A stretch of DNA of 64,000 bases from Gavia stellata (Eukaryota > Chordata > Aves > Gaviiformes > Gaviidae), in NCBI RefSeq assembly GCF_030936135.1, contig NW_026777121.1, positions 868,001 to 932,000 on the forward strand, in the 5' to 3' direction. Numbering within the stretch: the stretch's first letter is position 1; every line of letters starts with the position of its first letter. Positions 18,430 to 29,949 of the stretch are shown one piece after another. The translations under genes were made by a program, and so were the position numbers. The notes under the pieces are model-generated. The model searched no databases, had not been told where the DNA came from, and was given only the letters and a program-made list of their open reading frames with translations.

Positions 18430-18467
18430 ATTGGCCACGCCCAGAGGCGTTGAGGCTGCTGGCCAAT
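18430..18467. promoter_or_regulatory. Pair of NF-Y (CCAAT) boxes
   Basis: ATTGG at 18430-18434 and CCAAT at 18463-18467 face opposite ways, 33 bases apart and 19 bases beyond the X-box. NF-Y sites beside RFX sites are a common promoter arrangement. Confidence 0.5.
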
Positions 18468-18816
18468 GGGGTGGCGCTGTGCTGTAGGAGAGAGAGGCTG
18501 GGTGGCCAGTAGGGGTGCAGCCTCTGCCTGCCCCGCCTGAGGGTGGAGGCCAGGGCCTTCCTGCGGGCAGCTGCTTGTGTTGCTGTCGCTGAGCGCCCTC
18601 GGCAGGAGCTGCCCTTGCAGCAGCGAGGCAGGGCCCGGCCCGGCCCGGCCCGGCGCAGGGGAGCAGCCTGGCGGCTGTGCGCAGGGCCTGGCTGGAGCCG
18701 GGCTGCTTTAGGGCGGAGGTGCCTCAGCGAGCTCTCCGCAGGAGGGGCCGGAGCAGGTCTGTAGCACGGGGCTGGGGCTTGCCCCAGGCTTGGCTTCACG
18801 TGGGGTTTGGCCAGGG

Positions 18817-18843
18817 CCGGGGCTGGGGCTGGGGCTGGGGCTG
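18817..18843 (+). repeat. GGGGCT hexanucleotide repeat
   Basis: Four to five tandem GGGGCT units at the downstream edge of the GC island. A looser GGGGGGCT repeat follows at 18900-18925. Both have runs of G that could form G-quadruplexes on the plus strand. Confidence 0.7.
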
Positions 18844-18960
18844 AGGCGAGGGGCCGTTAGGGCTGGGCAGGGCTTGCCTGCCCTACCCTGAGCTACAGCT
18901 GGGGGGCTGGGGGGCTGGGGGGGGCAGAAACCAGCCAAGGGCATTGTGCTCAGGGAGCTC

Positions 18961-20974
18961 CCATCATCCTGTGCTGGACATGGGGAGGAGGGGTCTGGCT
19001 TGAGAAATACCCATGGCCATGTACATCACCGCCAAGCCAAGCAGGAGCTGCCGGAGCAGGCTTAATTCTAGCAGTGCCCAGCTTTGTGAAGCTTGACTGA
19101 AAAGGTGGTGTGGAGTCATCTCTTCAGAGCAGTGTCATGAGCGTGTCTTTGCTGGTGGTGTGGGTGCCAGTTGCCCTTCCATCCCTGCTGCTCACAACAG
19201 GGGGAGGAGGGGACTCGCTTTCAGAGAGGCCCCGCTGCCCTCACGCTTGAGAAAGTCTTGTAGGGTCTAGTTTCAAGTGCGCTGGCTTGCACATTGTTTT
19301 CCCTGCTAAGTGCAGAATTTGCTGCGTTCTGGTGTTTGGCAACCCAGAAGTGAGTCGCTCTGTGTTATTGTTCTTCTGTATCACAGTGTAGTAATGCCGC
19401 TCGTCTCTTGCAGGATCTTCTGACAAGCTTGAAACTAAGGTGAGGCGACTAGAGCAGACTGGTCACCAAGTCGGCTTCTCTGCGATACAGGGCAGGGATC
19501 CGCTCGTAGATGTCTTTGAAGCTTGAAGGTAAGAAACACAAGTTGCAAAGAAAGAGTATTCTGGAGGTGAGAAGTTGAATGGAAGCAAAACCTGGTAGAA
19601 AGGAATGCCTTGTTTAGCTGACACCTAGTCCAGATTTCACAAGCTAGTATAGCGGTAGCTCGTGTTCCCACTCGTGCTTAGTGATGGTGCGGGATGCTTT
19701 GACCCGACTGAAAGCCACATGTAGCCTGTTCTGCCTTCTCCTAGCTTTTCCTGTATGCGTATCCTCCAAGTACCGGTACCTGACAGCTCCTCTCTGTCTG
19801 TCTGACAGGTCCGCTTGCACCCAGCCACATGAGATGGGGACGTTTAGCAGCAGCACCTCAGATTATTCTAGAATAGCCTTTGCTTTGAAATGCATTACTT
19901 CTTGCTAGAAAGTGGGAAAAGGCCAAGGCCAAACCACCTTCCACTTGACATATTTCATAAAAATTCATCTCTGTTCTTAGATCAGCCTGTTCTGTCCAAG
20001 GCTTATTGCATTCCTGAAGGGCAATCTCCTTGGTTCCTTCCTCTCTGCCTTCCCAAGGGGAATTCACTTAGTAGGGTGGAGGGATTCCCCTTTCTGCTTG
20101 GTAGAGACGGTGTCATAGCTGGCACTTGTGGTAGCATCTTGCATTTGGGAAAAGCAAGCGAGGAACACTTGTTCCCTGTGGGGAGGCCAGTAGCAAGGTT
20201 TCTAGTTGTTGTGGACCCTTGCAGAGTAATATCGCTCCTGAGCCATCCTGAGATAGCTGTCGTGGGTCAATATGCTTTCCCTTTGCTCTATGTGGTTCTC
20301 TGTGCTTGAAGCGTAGTCCTGCCCGCAGTTATATTTAAATGGGGATGTTTTTATGGATGCTATTTCTGTAAAAGTCCTGATAGTTTATAAGTCTGTAAAT
20401 ACTGATACCTGTATGTAGATTTCTATTGTCTAGCTATAAAGACTTTTATATTGAGCCCGAAGGGGGATGTCTCTGTATCAGATACCGCCCAAGAGTCTGA
20501 CCAGTTCATTGAGTTACTGGGTGCCCTCCCCAACAGGGTGAAAGCAAGTTTAGCTGAATGTGGTTTCTTCTTCCTCCCCAGGGAGAGAAAGGTGGGGGGA
20601 GGAACTTGAGCTGAACATGGCCAGCTTTCCCCAGGAGGAACTCTCCTGTGTCTTCTCATGTGCCTGCCAGCCCTGTGCTTTCTAGAACTGTTTTACTTGC
20701 CCCCGTGTGGCCTCAGATGGCTTCAGATGGGAAGACCTAGCCTTTAAACTCTGCCTTCGTTTCTGTTGCCTGGCTGCAATGGCTTTAGTGTGCCCTAGGC
20801 TTGCTGTGCTTTGGTTCTCTAGAAGCGATGGAAGGCAAGGGTTGCTGTCTTCAGCAAGTCCCCGGGTGTTCTAGGAGCAAGTATAGTGCTCTGCAAACGC
20901 TTTTGTAGAGCTCTTAACATGAGCAGTTGCTGGTGATGAATTTGGGGAATACTGGAGTGACATGAGAGATGGCT
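18961..20974. other. No recognisable gene
   Basis: Mixed-composition sequence without a recognised coding exon. Short stretches bounded by AG and GT exist, for example 19411-19436 between TCTCTTGCAG and GTGAGG, and a donor GTAAGA near 19529. They could be non-coding exons from the promoter island, but they are too short to support a gene call. Confidence 0.4.
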
Positions 20975-21175
20975 GGGGATTCGTAGACTGGGGTAGGTCG
21001 GGGGGGTCCTCCCGCTGCCATGTGGTCTGATTTCCTGCTCAGAGCAGGTCCAGTCGGATCATGTTGCTCCGTGCTGCGTGCAGTCCTGTTTGGGGTATCT
21101 CCAAGGAGGGAGATTGAGCATCGTCTCTGGCAACTTGTTCCAGTGCTTGGGCACCCTCGTGGTGAGCACCTTTCC
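20975..21175 (-). mobile_element. Degenerate CR1 LINE 3' fragment
   Basis: Read on the minus strand, this follows the order of a CR1 3' end: a CACTGGAACAAGTTGCC segment (the HWNxLP codons at the end of ORF2), a serine/proline-rich segment ending near the ACACGGAGCAACATG-like region, then CTGCTCTGAGCAGG. It is badly diverged, with no clear terminal ATTCTATG repeats. Sequence up to about 21620 may also belong to it, which I cannot confirm. Confidence 0.5.
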
Positions 21176-22076
21176 TTGTCTTGAGTCAGAATCCCACCCA
21201 GAAACACCCCCACACCCCCCCTGCCCACACATCCCTGCCCCGGGTAGCATCTTTTCTAGCTTTTCCCCTGTCCTTTGCCAGTTAAGTTGCCTTCCTGTTG
21301 AGCAGTGGCTTGTGTTTCCCTTAGGCTTCCTTCTGCTTCCAGAAGCCCTTCCTGTTGTCCTTCTTCTCTTCCTAGTTTGTCTCCAGCTAAGCTGTGGCTT
21401 TCCACAGTCCATCCCTGCATGCTTGCGCAGTGTCTCTGTTCGTCCTGGGTATCCCATCTCTGCCTGCGCCTTGGGTGTTCTTCCTTTTTGGTGTTTGAGC
21501 TGGGTCAGGAGTTTCCTGTCTGTCAGTGCTGGCCTTCTGCTACTTGTGACCAACTCTGTGTCTTGGCATGGGCCCTTCTGGTGTCTGGGGAGGTGGGGGC
21601 TGTTGTCCTTGAAGTTCAACCCGTTGCCCTGCTCCCCTTTGCCCTCCAGGCCAGTCTCCTGTTGGCTCCTGCCTAGAAGCTCTTCAGGAAGCAGCAGTCT
21701 GCTCTGCTGAAGTCCAGCATTGTGATTCTGCTGGTTTGCTCACTTCTCTCTGGTTTTTAAATTCTACAACCGAATGGTGGCTGCAGCCCAGCGTGCCCTT
21801 GAACTTTGCATCCTTGATCAGTTTTTTCCATGTCTGTGGACAAGAAGTCCAGCGGAGGGTGGAGACGGGTGCCCCATCATTCTGCTTTCACACACGGGGT
21901 GTGAGATGATGTTGCTCCATGCTGCTGTCCCCTGGACACCTCCTCACTGCCCCCGGCACCCTGCCTGCAGAGTCTGAGAAGCCTATGCTGGTGTATGTGG
22001 TTGCAGTTCCTCCCTGGGTTAGCCAGCCTGTTACAAATCTGTAATATAAAAACTCATCTACACAGTGTATGTAGGT
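21176..22076. other. No clear feature
   Basis: CT-rich sequence with long but featureless open frames on both strands. The minus-strand frame at 21059-21619 ends in the CR1-like piece above and may be an old LINE extension. Ends at the abrupt start of ERV A. Confidence 0.4.
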
Positions 22077-22840
22077 GAGCAGGCACTTCCTTATTGCAGC
22101 GCTGGACACACAGGGGATCACTCCACCTAGTGTGCATGCTTAGTTTCTCTGCTACAAAAGTTGTATACAATCAAAGTATACATAGTCATCATATTTCCAA
22201 GAAACAGTTAACATATTCATACAGTTTCCGAGAACTCATTAGTATATGTAAATGCTCATGACGCATGCGCCTTCAGGTACACAGGTGGTCGTCTAAGGTC
22301 CTCTGGTGGTCGTCCGTAGTCTTCCTCATGGTGTCCTCTAGTTGAACCCCATCTTTGCGCATGCTCAGCTTGGTTGCAAAATTCCATTCTTGGAATCTTC
22401 TTAAGTTATTCCCGGTTTACTGACCAGGCCTACAACTTATCATTCTCTTGACAGGCAAATTCTACCTATTCGCAATGCTACATTGTTCAACAGTTAGTTT
22501 ATGATTGAATCACAGATAAATCATACCTGGTTACCTTCATACAGGATATATAATTTAATTTTTTAGTAATCGCTCTCTGGATTATACTATTCTATCAATA
22601 TCCATACTTAAATTAATCCATGGTTATTTCTATTAATATTTATTGATTGGCATTCTTGATATCCGAATCAAGATGGGAAAGGTAAGGAATTTTCCAAGCA
22701 GCATCACTGGTGCATATCAGGTCACATTGTCACAGGACTCAAAGAAGACTTTTCTATTCGATTCTTCATCGTTCCATCTCGTTACTATTAGTTCCTTAGA
22801 ACAGAATAGCAACTCCCTGGTGAGGTTCCTATGGTTATTG
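22077..22840 (-). mobile_element. LTR of ERV A copy 1
   Basis: Matches the LTRs at 33572-34440 and 52351-53218 along most of its length, with considerable divergence. The poly(A) signal is mutated (AATAAG on the minus strand, near 22089-22094), whereas the other copies keep AATAAA. The U3 edge near 22840 is diverged, so that end is approximate. Confidence 0.75.
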
Positions 22841-22885
22841 TTTCTAACTTAAGAATCCTAACTTATGCCTTTGTATTTTATTATT

Positions 22886-24050
22886 TTATTTATTAATCAA
22901 ATTTAAACTTTCTATCAATATCAGGAGAACAACGATAGGGTGGCATAACTTATTTAGGATGCCTGTAGCAGTAGGTGACCACCCGAAAAGAGTGTCCCAC
23001 CATTTATGTTCCGCATCCTTTTCCACCCTCCCTAAAACACGGTGTATTTCTTCTACACTGTGATGAACAGTTATTAAAGTTCTTTGTCCATTTTCCTTGA
23101 CCTTTTTCAAAATTTTGATTAAATCCTGGTGTTGTAGCAATTGTTTCACTAAAGTGAGATTCAATCTAACGGGTGTAGGCAGCAGTTCCTGAATTAATGT
23201 ATAATTAGATTGCAAGAGCTGGTGAGGTGTGACTGGAGTCAAATAAGAAAAAAAATCACGTCCCATGATTTCAGTGAAATTACAAACACAAAAATCTGAG
23301 TGATTCCTAGGATCTATAACTACATCATCTACGGATATAAAATCACAAGCTGTTCTCAAACATACACAGCCCTTACCAATATACATATAAGCACTGTTTC
23401 AGGGTTTTCGTCAGGGCGAGTCTCAAAATGACAAACATTTTGTTCAGTATCTAAACAGATATCCTGACCTCTGATTGCATTACCTTCACAGATGAAGCCT
23501 TGTTGTTCTCGTACAACAACCCTTGTTGTTCAAAATCTACAGTTTGTCATTTCTGTCCTATTTTTTGGGCCCATACTTGATGCTCAAATGGAGAGAGTAT
23601 GGTTCCATTGTGATTCAATCCTAATGCCATAACAGGGTAAGTCGAATATATTGAAGCATTGTGTATAGTTCATACAAAAGTTGTGGCTGTACTTGTGACG
23701 GGATCGTAGGTAAAGTTTACCAAATTCCACCAGGACTGGAGTTTTTTCTCTAAATCCGTGGCACTATCCCAAATTATTTTCCGAACTTCAGTGGGGAGAG
23801 TGCCTTCTTCACCCTCTCTTATGATTGAAGCAGCTACTGATTGCGCCCACAGTTGAGCCTGGATAGAACTGGGAGCCAAAGATAGGTTATCTTGGACCAC
23901 ACCGAGTCCATCTACAATCATTTCCTGGTCGTCTCCATTCACCTTTTCCCATTTTGGTAATATGTTTGACAACAGCCACTGATTAGTTTCTAAAGCCAAT
24001 AGGGAAGATTGCAAAGGCTGTTGCAATTTAGCCAGTTCACTAGTTGTAGT
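22886..24050 (-). pseudogene. env remnant of ERV A
   Basis: Two open stretches (24026-23670 and 23386-22886) separated by broken sequence. The first has helical, leucine/glutamine-rich residues like a transmembrane-subunit coiled coil. The second ends with a motif WWDTLFGW followed by a hydrophobic segment (PIVVLLILI), which reads as a membrane anchor. I do not see the CX6CC motif of gamma-type envelopes, so this env may belong to another type than its pol. The surface subunit is absent. Confidence 0.6.
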
Positions 24051-24054
24051 AGCC

Positions 24055-24769
24055 AGTTTGTCTCCCGATGTATTTTGCTAATTTGCCTTTTTAATGTCTG
24101 ATTCATTCTTTTTGTTTTTCCACTTGATTGAGGCCTCCAGAGGGTACGTAAATTTCAGGTAATTCCCAGAATTTTACTAATATTTTGTATTATTTCTGTA
24201 ATAAAATGTGGGCCTCTATCAGAAGATATTCCAATAGGTACTCCAAATCTTGGAAATATTTTCTGTAACAACCATTAAATGATTTTCTTTGCTTGATTGG
24301 TCTGACAAGGAAAAGTTTTAGGCCATCCTGTAAAAGTATGAATCCCCACCAGAATGTATCGATACCCTTTTTGTCTGGGTAATTCTGAAAAATCAATTTG
24401 CCAATAGTCTCCAGGTTGTACTCCCGATTTCAAGGTTCCCATTGGAACTCTTCTCTTTACCACCGGATTGTTTCGCAAACAAATCAAACACTTGGCAGAA
24501 ATCATTTTAGCCTTTTCTAACATTCTTGTAGACGCCACATATCTCTTTAAAAAGGTGACTAATGCTTCTGGACCCCAATGGCACTCTTTACGTTTTGTTT
24601 GTAATATTTCTCTCATCGGAAGTGGGGGAATTACTACCTGTCCCTGAACTGTGACCCACCATCCTGCGAAATTCCTTTTTGCATCTAATAACTTCCCTAG
24701 TTTCTCATCTTCCGAGTATTGAGGTTTCTCTTTTGGCAATGTAATGTTCTTTGTAGGAATTAATGCCAT
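24055..24769 (-). pseudogene. Integrase remnant of ERV A
   Basis: A zinc-binding-like region with CLIC, then the core: DYWQIDFSEL holds the first catalytic Asp and SSDRGPH the second. The expected Glu in the PQSSGKxE motif is Lys here (GKTKRMN), so the DDE triad is broken. Several stops interrupt the frame between the two Asp motifs and after. The sequence ends within the core and is fused to env. Confidence 0.75.
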
Positions 24770-24779
24770 TTGTAAGGCA

Positions 24780-25135
24780 TTCCTTTTTGCTATTCCTTTA
24801 GCTGTTCTATCAGCTAATTGTTCCCTATAGCTTCTTTCATATTTTCTGATTGATGTGCTTTACAGTGCATGACTGCCACTTTGATCGGTCTCTGGACTGC
24901 TTGTAACAATTCCAGTATTTCTTCTTTGTATTTGATGTTTGCCCCTTTGAGAGGATAATAGTCCTCTTTCTTTCCATAATATCCCATGGACACGTACTAC
25001 ACCAAAAGCATCCTTTGAGTCAGTCCAAATATTTACTCTCTTTCGTTCACTCAGTTCTAACGCCTTCGTCAAGGCTATCAGCTCTGCCTTTTGCGCTGAG
25101 GTATTGCTGGGCAAAGCATATGCTAGCAGAGACTC
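24780..25135 (-). pseudogene. RNase H remnant of ERV A
   Basis: Contains QKAELIALTKALEL (catalytic Glu) and WTDSK (catalytic Asp), then a frameshift before the KAHQ segment. The retroviral match starts near 25135; sequence to the right is not retroviral. Confidence 0.75.
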
Positions 25136-25609
25136 TCTTGCCTGCTCAGTCAAGGAAGCCCTGTCCCTGGGCCAGCAGTCCTTATTCCTTGTGCTCCTCA
25201 AAGAAGGGTCCTGTGGTCATAGAGCCAAAGTCCTGACTGTGCCACCAGCCCCATGGTGCTAAGCAGCAGGATGTGTTTGCTCGTACTTGAGCCTTCCTGA
25301 GGACAGCCCTGCCAGGGTGACGGGCTCTTCCCCCTGGATGTTGTGGGGATGAGGGCCTGATGAGCTTCATCAGCCTCCCTGGAGCAGCATGGCCCTGAGC
25401 ACCCAGTGAGCTGCAGCCACTTGAGACTTCAGGTCAGGGTGGCAGAAGGATGCCTCTCCCTAGCTGCAGGAGGAGGGCTCTGATAACTGACAGCCCCCTT
25501 GCAGCCTTGCCTTGCCTCACCCTTCTGCCTGTGCTCTACAAAGAGGGCATCACCTGTGTAGGGGCAGGAGCCCCCCACCTTCCCCTGCCTCTCTGGGTCT
25601 GTTGTGCAG
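25136..25609. other. No recognisable gene
   Basis: Sequence to the right of the ERV A breakpoint. No domain, repeat or splice series is recognised. Confidence 0.4.
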
Positions 25610-27200
25610 ATGAGCAGTGCATGTTCTAAGTACAGAGACGTCTCTACTCCATAAACAGCCTCTATTCCCCATACAGGCAGAGCGCCCCGTACTTACTACC
25701 GGTGTGCACCGAGTGTTTGCTCTGCAAAGAGAAAAGCCTCACCTCCCCTGTTTGTGTGCTTCTGTAGGCAGAGCGTGCCTGATGTACAGAGACGCTCCCC
25801 CTGCACCCCCAGCCTCCCCAGATTTCCTATGCGGGTGGGTGGGCAAGCCCTGCCTCACCTGGCCCGTCTCTGCTCCGTAACCGGCATACGGTCTGTGTCC
25901 TGACAGGGCAGTGGAGTGCGGTGCTCTCCATGTGTATTCTCCGTACAGCCATTTTTACAGTCTGTCTGGTGAGAGAAAGCTATTGCCCCACCTCACCCTT
26001 CTGTTGGTTTCTGTCCTCTATACAGCCAGCGCACACTGTATAAGCAGACCAAAAAGCCCTGCCTTGGCAGTATCTAGTCTATGACTAGACATGCTTTGCC
26101 TGCATACAGTCTATCTACAGACAAAATGCAGTCTGTATCTGGAGAGAAAAGCCTCCCTGTTTCTTTTCTGATAGGCAGAGTATAGCCTGATAGACACTAC
26201 ATACTGAGCAAGCAAGCCTGGCTTTGCCTGTCCATGCGTAGTGGTGAGGAAGACAGTATGTAGTCTGTATAGCAACAGAAGAGCTTCCCCTTGTTGCAGG
26301 TATGTTGCGTGTACGCAGATGGTTGGTATTCGATGTCGAGGTAGGTGAGGCACTGCTTTTCTATGTACGTGTATTACAGTTAGCCCATATGGTCTCTGTG
26401 CGGACAGAAAAGCCTCTCATCACCTTGTGTGCGTATATTCCATGTATGCGTAAAGTATGTGTATCCATGTGCATGTGTTCCAAGTCAGGACAGCATACGC
26501 TCCACACACAGAGAGAAATGCCCTTCCTCCGTTGGCCTTGAAAATGGCTGTGTTCCATGTAGAGACAGTATTGACTCCACATAAAGACATCAACATTCAT
26601 ACTGGACATAAAGCGTAGCTTCCCCTCACCTGTCTGTCTGCTTTGTGCAGTCCGTATGCAACTGACACACTGTACGTCTATTCCGCACGTTCTATGTGTG
26701 TGTTCTGTGCAGAGAGTGCATCTATGGAGAGAAAAACATGGTTGTGCTTCCTGTGTCTGTATACTTTTTTCTGTGTAGATACTCTGTCTTCTGAATAGAG
26801 AGAGGAAAAAAGCCTCAGTGAGATGAGGTCAGCTGAGGCTTCTCTACCTGCAGATAGTGTATCATGTCTGTGGATGTTCTGTATAGACCAGGCAGGGGTG
26901 GGGGGGTGGGTATCTATGTTGACGAAAGACATGTATTTGGATGTATCTCTCTGTGTCTCTCCATATATATTCTGTTTATACTTGCTGCATGTTTTCTGTG
27001 TGTATTCTATGCGTATGAAGGTACCTAGATGGTGTCCTAGCTGTGTGTATTTTACATGCAGGCAGAAGTTGCCTCGCTTGGGCAATGCAGGACTTGTTCC
27101 CTATGTAGAATATATGCAATGTACAGACAATGTAAACGAAATGAAGCAAGCTTCAGCTAAGCAAGGTGAGGCTCTTTTGTTTCCCTGTAAAACACATCCT
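25610..27200. repeat. Degenerate tandem repeat, units of roughly 65-140 bp
   Basis: A recurring word series (TCTGTAT or TCCATGT, then ACAG, then GAGAGAAAAGCCTC, then CACCT) appears at about 25728, 25973, 26057, 26141, 26273, 26404, 26511, 26600, 26738 and 26803. Units are diverged and of uneven length. It is rich in GTATGT and ACAGAC words on the plus strand. Open frames in it change often and have no family features. It looks like an old minisatellite. Confidence 0.6.
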
Positions 27201-28039
27201 GTCTTGTTTATGCCCCGTTCACAGATGCAAAACCCTCAGCCAGACTCTTCTGAGTGTAGGCAGGTAACATACTGTCAAGTTCTAGTCAAGCTATAGATGG
27301 AAAGCAGGGACATAGTCCAAACTCTTTTGTCCCTCCGCGGAGGCTCTGCTGTCTGCATGTCTTCTAGCTTCAGCCTGGGGAGCTCGGCTGAGCCTTCTGC
27401 ATTGCCACAGACGTGGACTTTGTGCTGCTTGGGTAGCAGGTGAACAGCGAGGGCGAGGTGAGAGTGACCAGAGGAGCAGAGAGGTGGCTCCCAGGTGAAC
27501 TGGGAGCTCTGCAGGTGGTCATTTGAAGGGGCTGAGGGGAATGTTTTGGGGGCCACCTTGTATCTCAGCGAGAAAGGGCCGCCTGTGGGTTGCGGGTTTC
27601 CTCAAAGGCAGAGAAGTGGGTTGTGCCCCTGTGGAGGTGCCACCTGTGAAGGGTGAAAGCTCTCTAGGAAGCATGAAGAGCAGTTGGCCACAGAATGGAC
27701 TAATCCCTGTGCAATAAATAGCACGGGTCTGGGAAGAGGTGTGGCATTTGTGTCCCCATCAGGTGCAGTCTGGCTGTGCGCAGGCAGCCTTTCCGTTGTG
27801 GAAATGTGTAGCGTGGCTCTCTGGCACAGCAAAAGGAGGGAGAAATGAGGAATTTCCCAGGAACCCCTAGGAGATGAAGAACTGGGATGCATTCAAGGAC
27901 TTTGAGAGGACTTGCTAGGAATGACTGTCTTTAGGAGATTGGCAGGAACATTGTAGAGTTGTTGGCTAGGAGTTTCCGAAAGGGAATAAAAATACCTATT
28001 CCACTGCTGTTTTCTAGGATTGCCCACACTAGTTTTGAA
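27201..28039. other. No recognisable gene
   Basis: Single-copy sequence between two tandem repeats. No recognised domain. Confidence 0.4.
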
Positions 28040-29949
28040 TCGTGTGAGGAGCACATCACCATATGGCTCTGGAGGAGTGCTTTACTGCACCGTGGGGCTT
28101 TTCTCGCAGTCCTGCACTGTGTGGCTTTTTTGGAGCTTTCTGTCGGGGGCTTTTTGGGAGCGCTTCACCATGGGGCTTTTTGGGAGCGCTCCATCACTTG
28201 GGTGTTTTGGAGCTCTGCACCCCGTGGCTTTTTTGGAATGCTTCACCATTTTGTTTTTTTGGAAGCCCTTTATGGTTTCACTATTTTCTGGAATGCTACA
28301 GGACCCGGCATTTCTGGAGTGCATCACCACGCCACCCCAGAGGAGTGCTTCACCATTTGGTTTTTCTGGGAGTCTGTCACTGTTTGGCTTTTTGGGAGCC
28401 CTCTTTGCGGGGCTTTTTTGGTTTGCTTCACCAGTTGGATATTTTGGAGCGCTTAACCCCGGTGCTTTTTAAGAGTGCTCCATCGCGGGCTTTTTCAGGG
28501 TCCTCCCTCGTAGTGGTGTTTGGAGCTCTCCACCCTGGGGCTTTTTGGGAGCAGTCCAACCCGGTGTTTTTTTGGAGCTCTGCACCCTGTGGCTTGTTTA
28601 GAGGGCTTCACCATTTTGTATTTTGGGAACCCTTTACAGTTTTGCTATTATATGGAATAGGACGAGACCTGGCATTTTTTGGAGTGCTTCACCGCGCTGT
28701 CCTAGAGGACTGCATCACCATTTGTTTTTTTGGGTGTCCTTCACAGTTTGGGGCTTTTTGGATTCCTTCACAATTTGGGGTTTTTTTGGGGGGAGCCCTG
28801 CACACTGGGGCTTTTTTCAAGGGCTTCAGCATTTTATTTTTTTCTGGGGGGGAGCCCTTTACAGTTTTGCTATTTTTTGAAATTTTCCCAAACCCGGGAT
28901 TTTTGGAGTGCTTCACCTCCCTGCGCTGCCCCGGAGGAGTGCATCCCCATTTGGTGTTTTGGGAGCTGTTCACCATTTGGTATTCTTTTGGGGAGTCCTG
29001 CACCCTCTGTGTGTCTGGGGGCTCTGCACCCTGGGGCTTGTTTGGAGTGCTTCACAGTTTTGTTTTTTGGCGGCCTTTTGCGGTTTTGGTATTTTTCGGA
29101 ATATTGCAAAACCCAAGATTTCTGAAGGCCTTCACAACGCGGCCCTGAAGGAGTGCCTCACCGTTTGGTTTTTCAGAGCCATTCCCAGTTAGTATTTTCT
29201 GGAGGAGTCTTGCAGCGTTTGGTGTTCTTTTGGAGGGAGTAGTGTACCATTTTAAGGTTATTTTGGGGGAAATTCTGCACAGTTTGGTGGGTTTTTTGGG
29301 AGTCCTGCAACCTGGGGCTTTTTTGGAGCTCTCCAAGCCGGTCCTTTTTGGAGCTCTGCCCCCTGAGGCTTGTTTGGAGGACTTGACCATTTTGGGTTTT
29401 GGAGCCTTCTATGGTTTTGCTATGTTTTGGAATATTACAAAACCCAGGATGTTTGGAGTGCCTCACCGCGCCACCCGGCAGGAGTGCCTCACGATTTGTT
29501 TTTTGGGAATCATTCACTTATCTTTCTGGGGGAGTCCTGCAGCGTTTGGTGTTTTTCTGGGGGACTCCTGCACCCTTTGGGGGCAGTTTCTGAACTGTTT
29601 GGTGTATTTTGTGGAGTCCTGCACCCTGGGTCTGTTTTGAAGCTCTCCAACCCGGTACTTTTTTGGGACTCTGCACCATGGGGCTTGTTTGAAGGGTTCA
29701 CTGTTTTGTTTTCTGGAGCCCTTTAGGGCTTTGCTGGTCTTTGGAACATTACAAAAGCCGGGATTTCTGGAGTGCCTCAGCCTGCTGCCCCGCAGGAGTG
29801 CCTCACCATTTTGGGTTTTGGGAGCTGGTCACCGTTACCTTTTTGGGGGATTCCTGCATCTTTTTTTTGGTGGGACTCCTGCAGTGTTTGGTATTGTTTT
29901 GGGAGCACTCCACCCGGGTGGGTTTTCGGAGCTCTTCACCCTTGGGCAT
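28040..29949. repeat. G/T-rich satellite, left part
   Basis: Tandem monomers of about 26-36 bp built on GGAG-cct-GCACC-nTTGGnnTTTTT, organised in longer blocks of about 220-360 bp. Each block is marked once by GGAATATTACAAAACCC (28289, 28653, 28880, 29098, 29430, 29742). The plus strand is A-poor and T/G-rich. Few stops arise in one frame, so a 361-codon open frame (28063-29148) appears by chance; its translation is only a run of FGAL/GAFWE-like repeats. The array continues at 31320 after an LTR insertion. Confidence 0.85.

Larger units (their letters stand above)
18010..18960. promoter_or_regulatory. GC-rich, promoter-like island
   Basis: About 950 bases of strongly GC-rich DNA with many CpGs, containing an RFX X-box (18398-18410), an inverted CCAAT box (18430-18434), a CACGCCC box overlapping it on the right, and a forward CCAAT box (18463-18467). 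CCCGG-type repeats follow at 18632-18654. No TATA box is seen. This looks like a housekeeping or cilium/testis-type promoter. A 5' exon is likely nearby, but I cannot identify the gene: no recognisable coding exon follows within the next 3 kb on the plus strand or precedes on the minus strand. Confidence 0.5.
22077..25135 (-). mobile_element. Truncated, broken ERV (family A, copy 1)
   Basis: Minus-strand provirus remnant. In transcription order it has the RNase H end (about 25135-24780), integrase (24769-24055), a fused env piece (24050-22886) and a 3' LTR (about 22840-22077). The 5' LTR, gag, protease and reverse transcriptase are missing, and the left end of the LTR is cut in U5. The pol sequence is of the class I (gammaretrovirus-like) type seen in ERV B. 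The coding parts have stops and a frameshift in RNase H, and a deletion joins integrase directly to env. It is a fossil with no coding capacity. Confidence 0.85.

Noticed and set aside
18398-18467. MHC class II-type S-X-Y promoter module
   Set aside because: The X-box and inverted CCAAT box are present, but no X2/CRE follows the X-box, the spacing is about nine bases shorter than I recall for class II promoters, and no class II gene is nearby.
21059-21619. 186-codon minus-strand frame as a host gene
   Set aside because: Its end matches the CR1 pattern at 20975-21175, so it is more likely a LINE remnant.
28063-29148. 361-codon open frame in the satellite
   Set aside because: It is a by-product of A-poor tandem monomers. 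The translation only repeats the monomer, other frames are also open, and there are no splice or start features.
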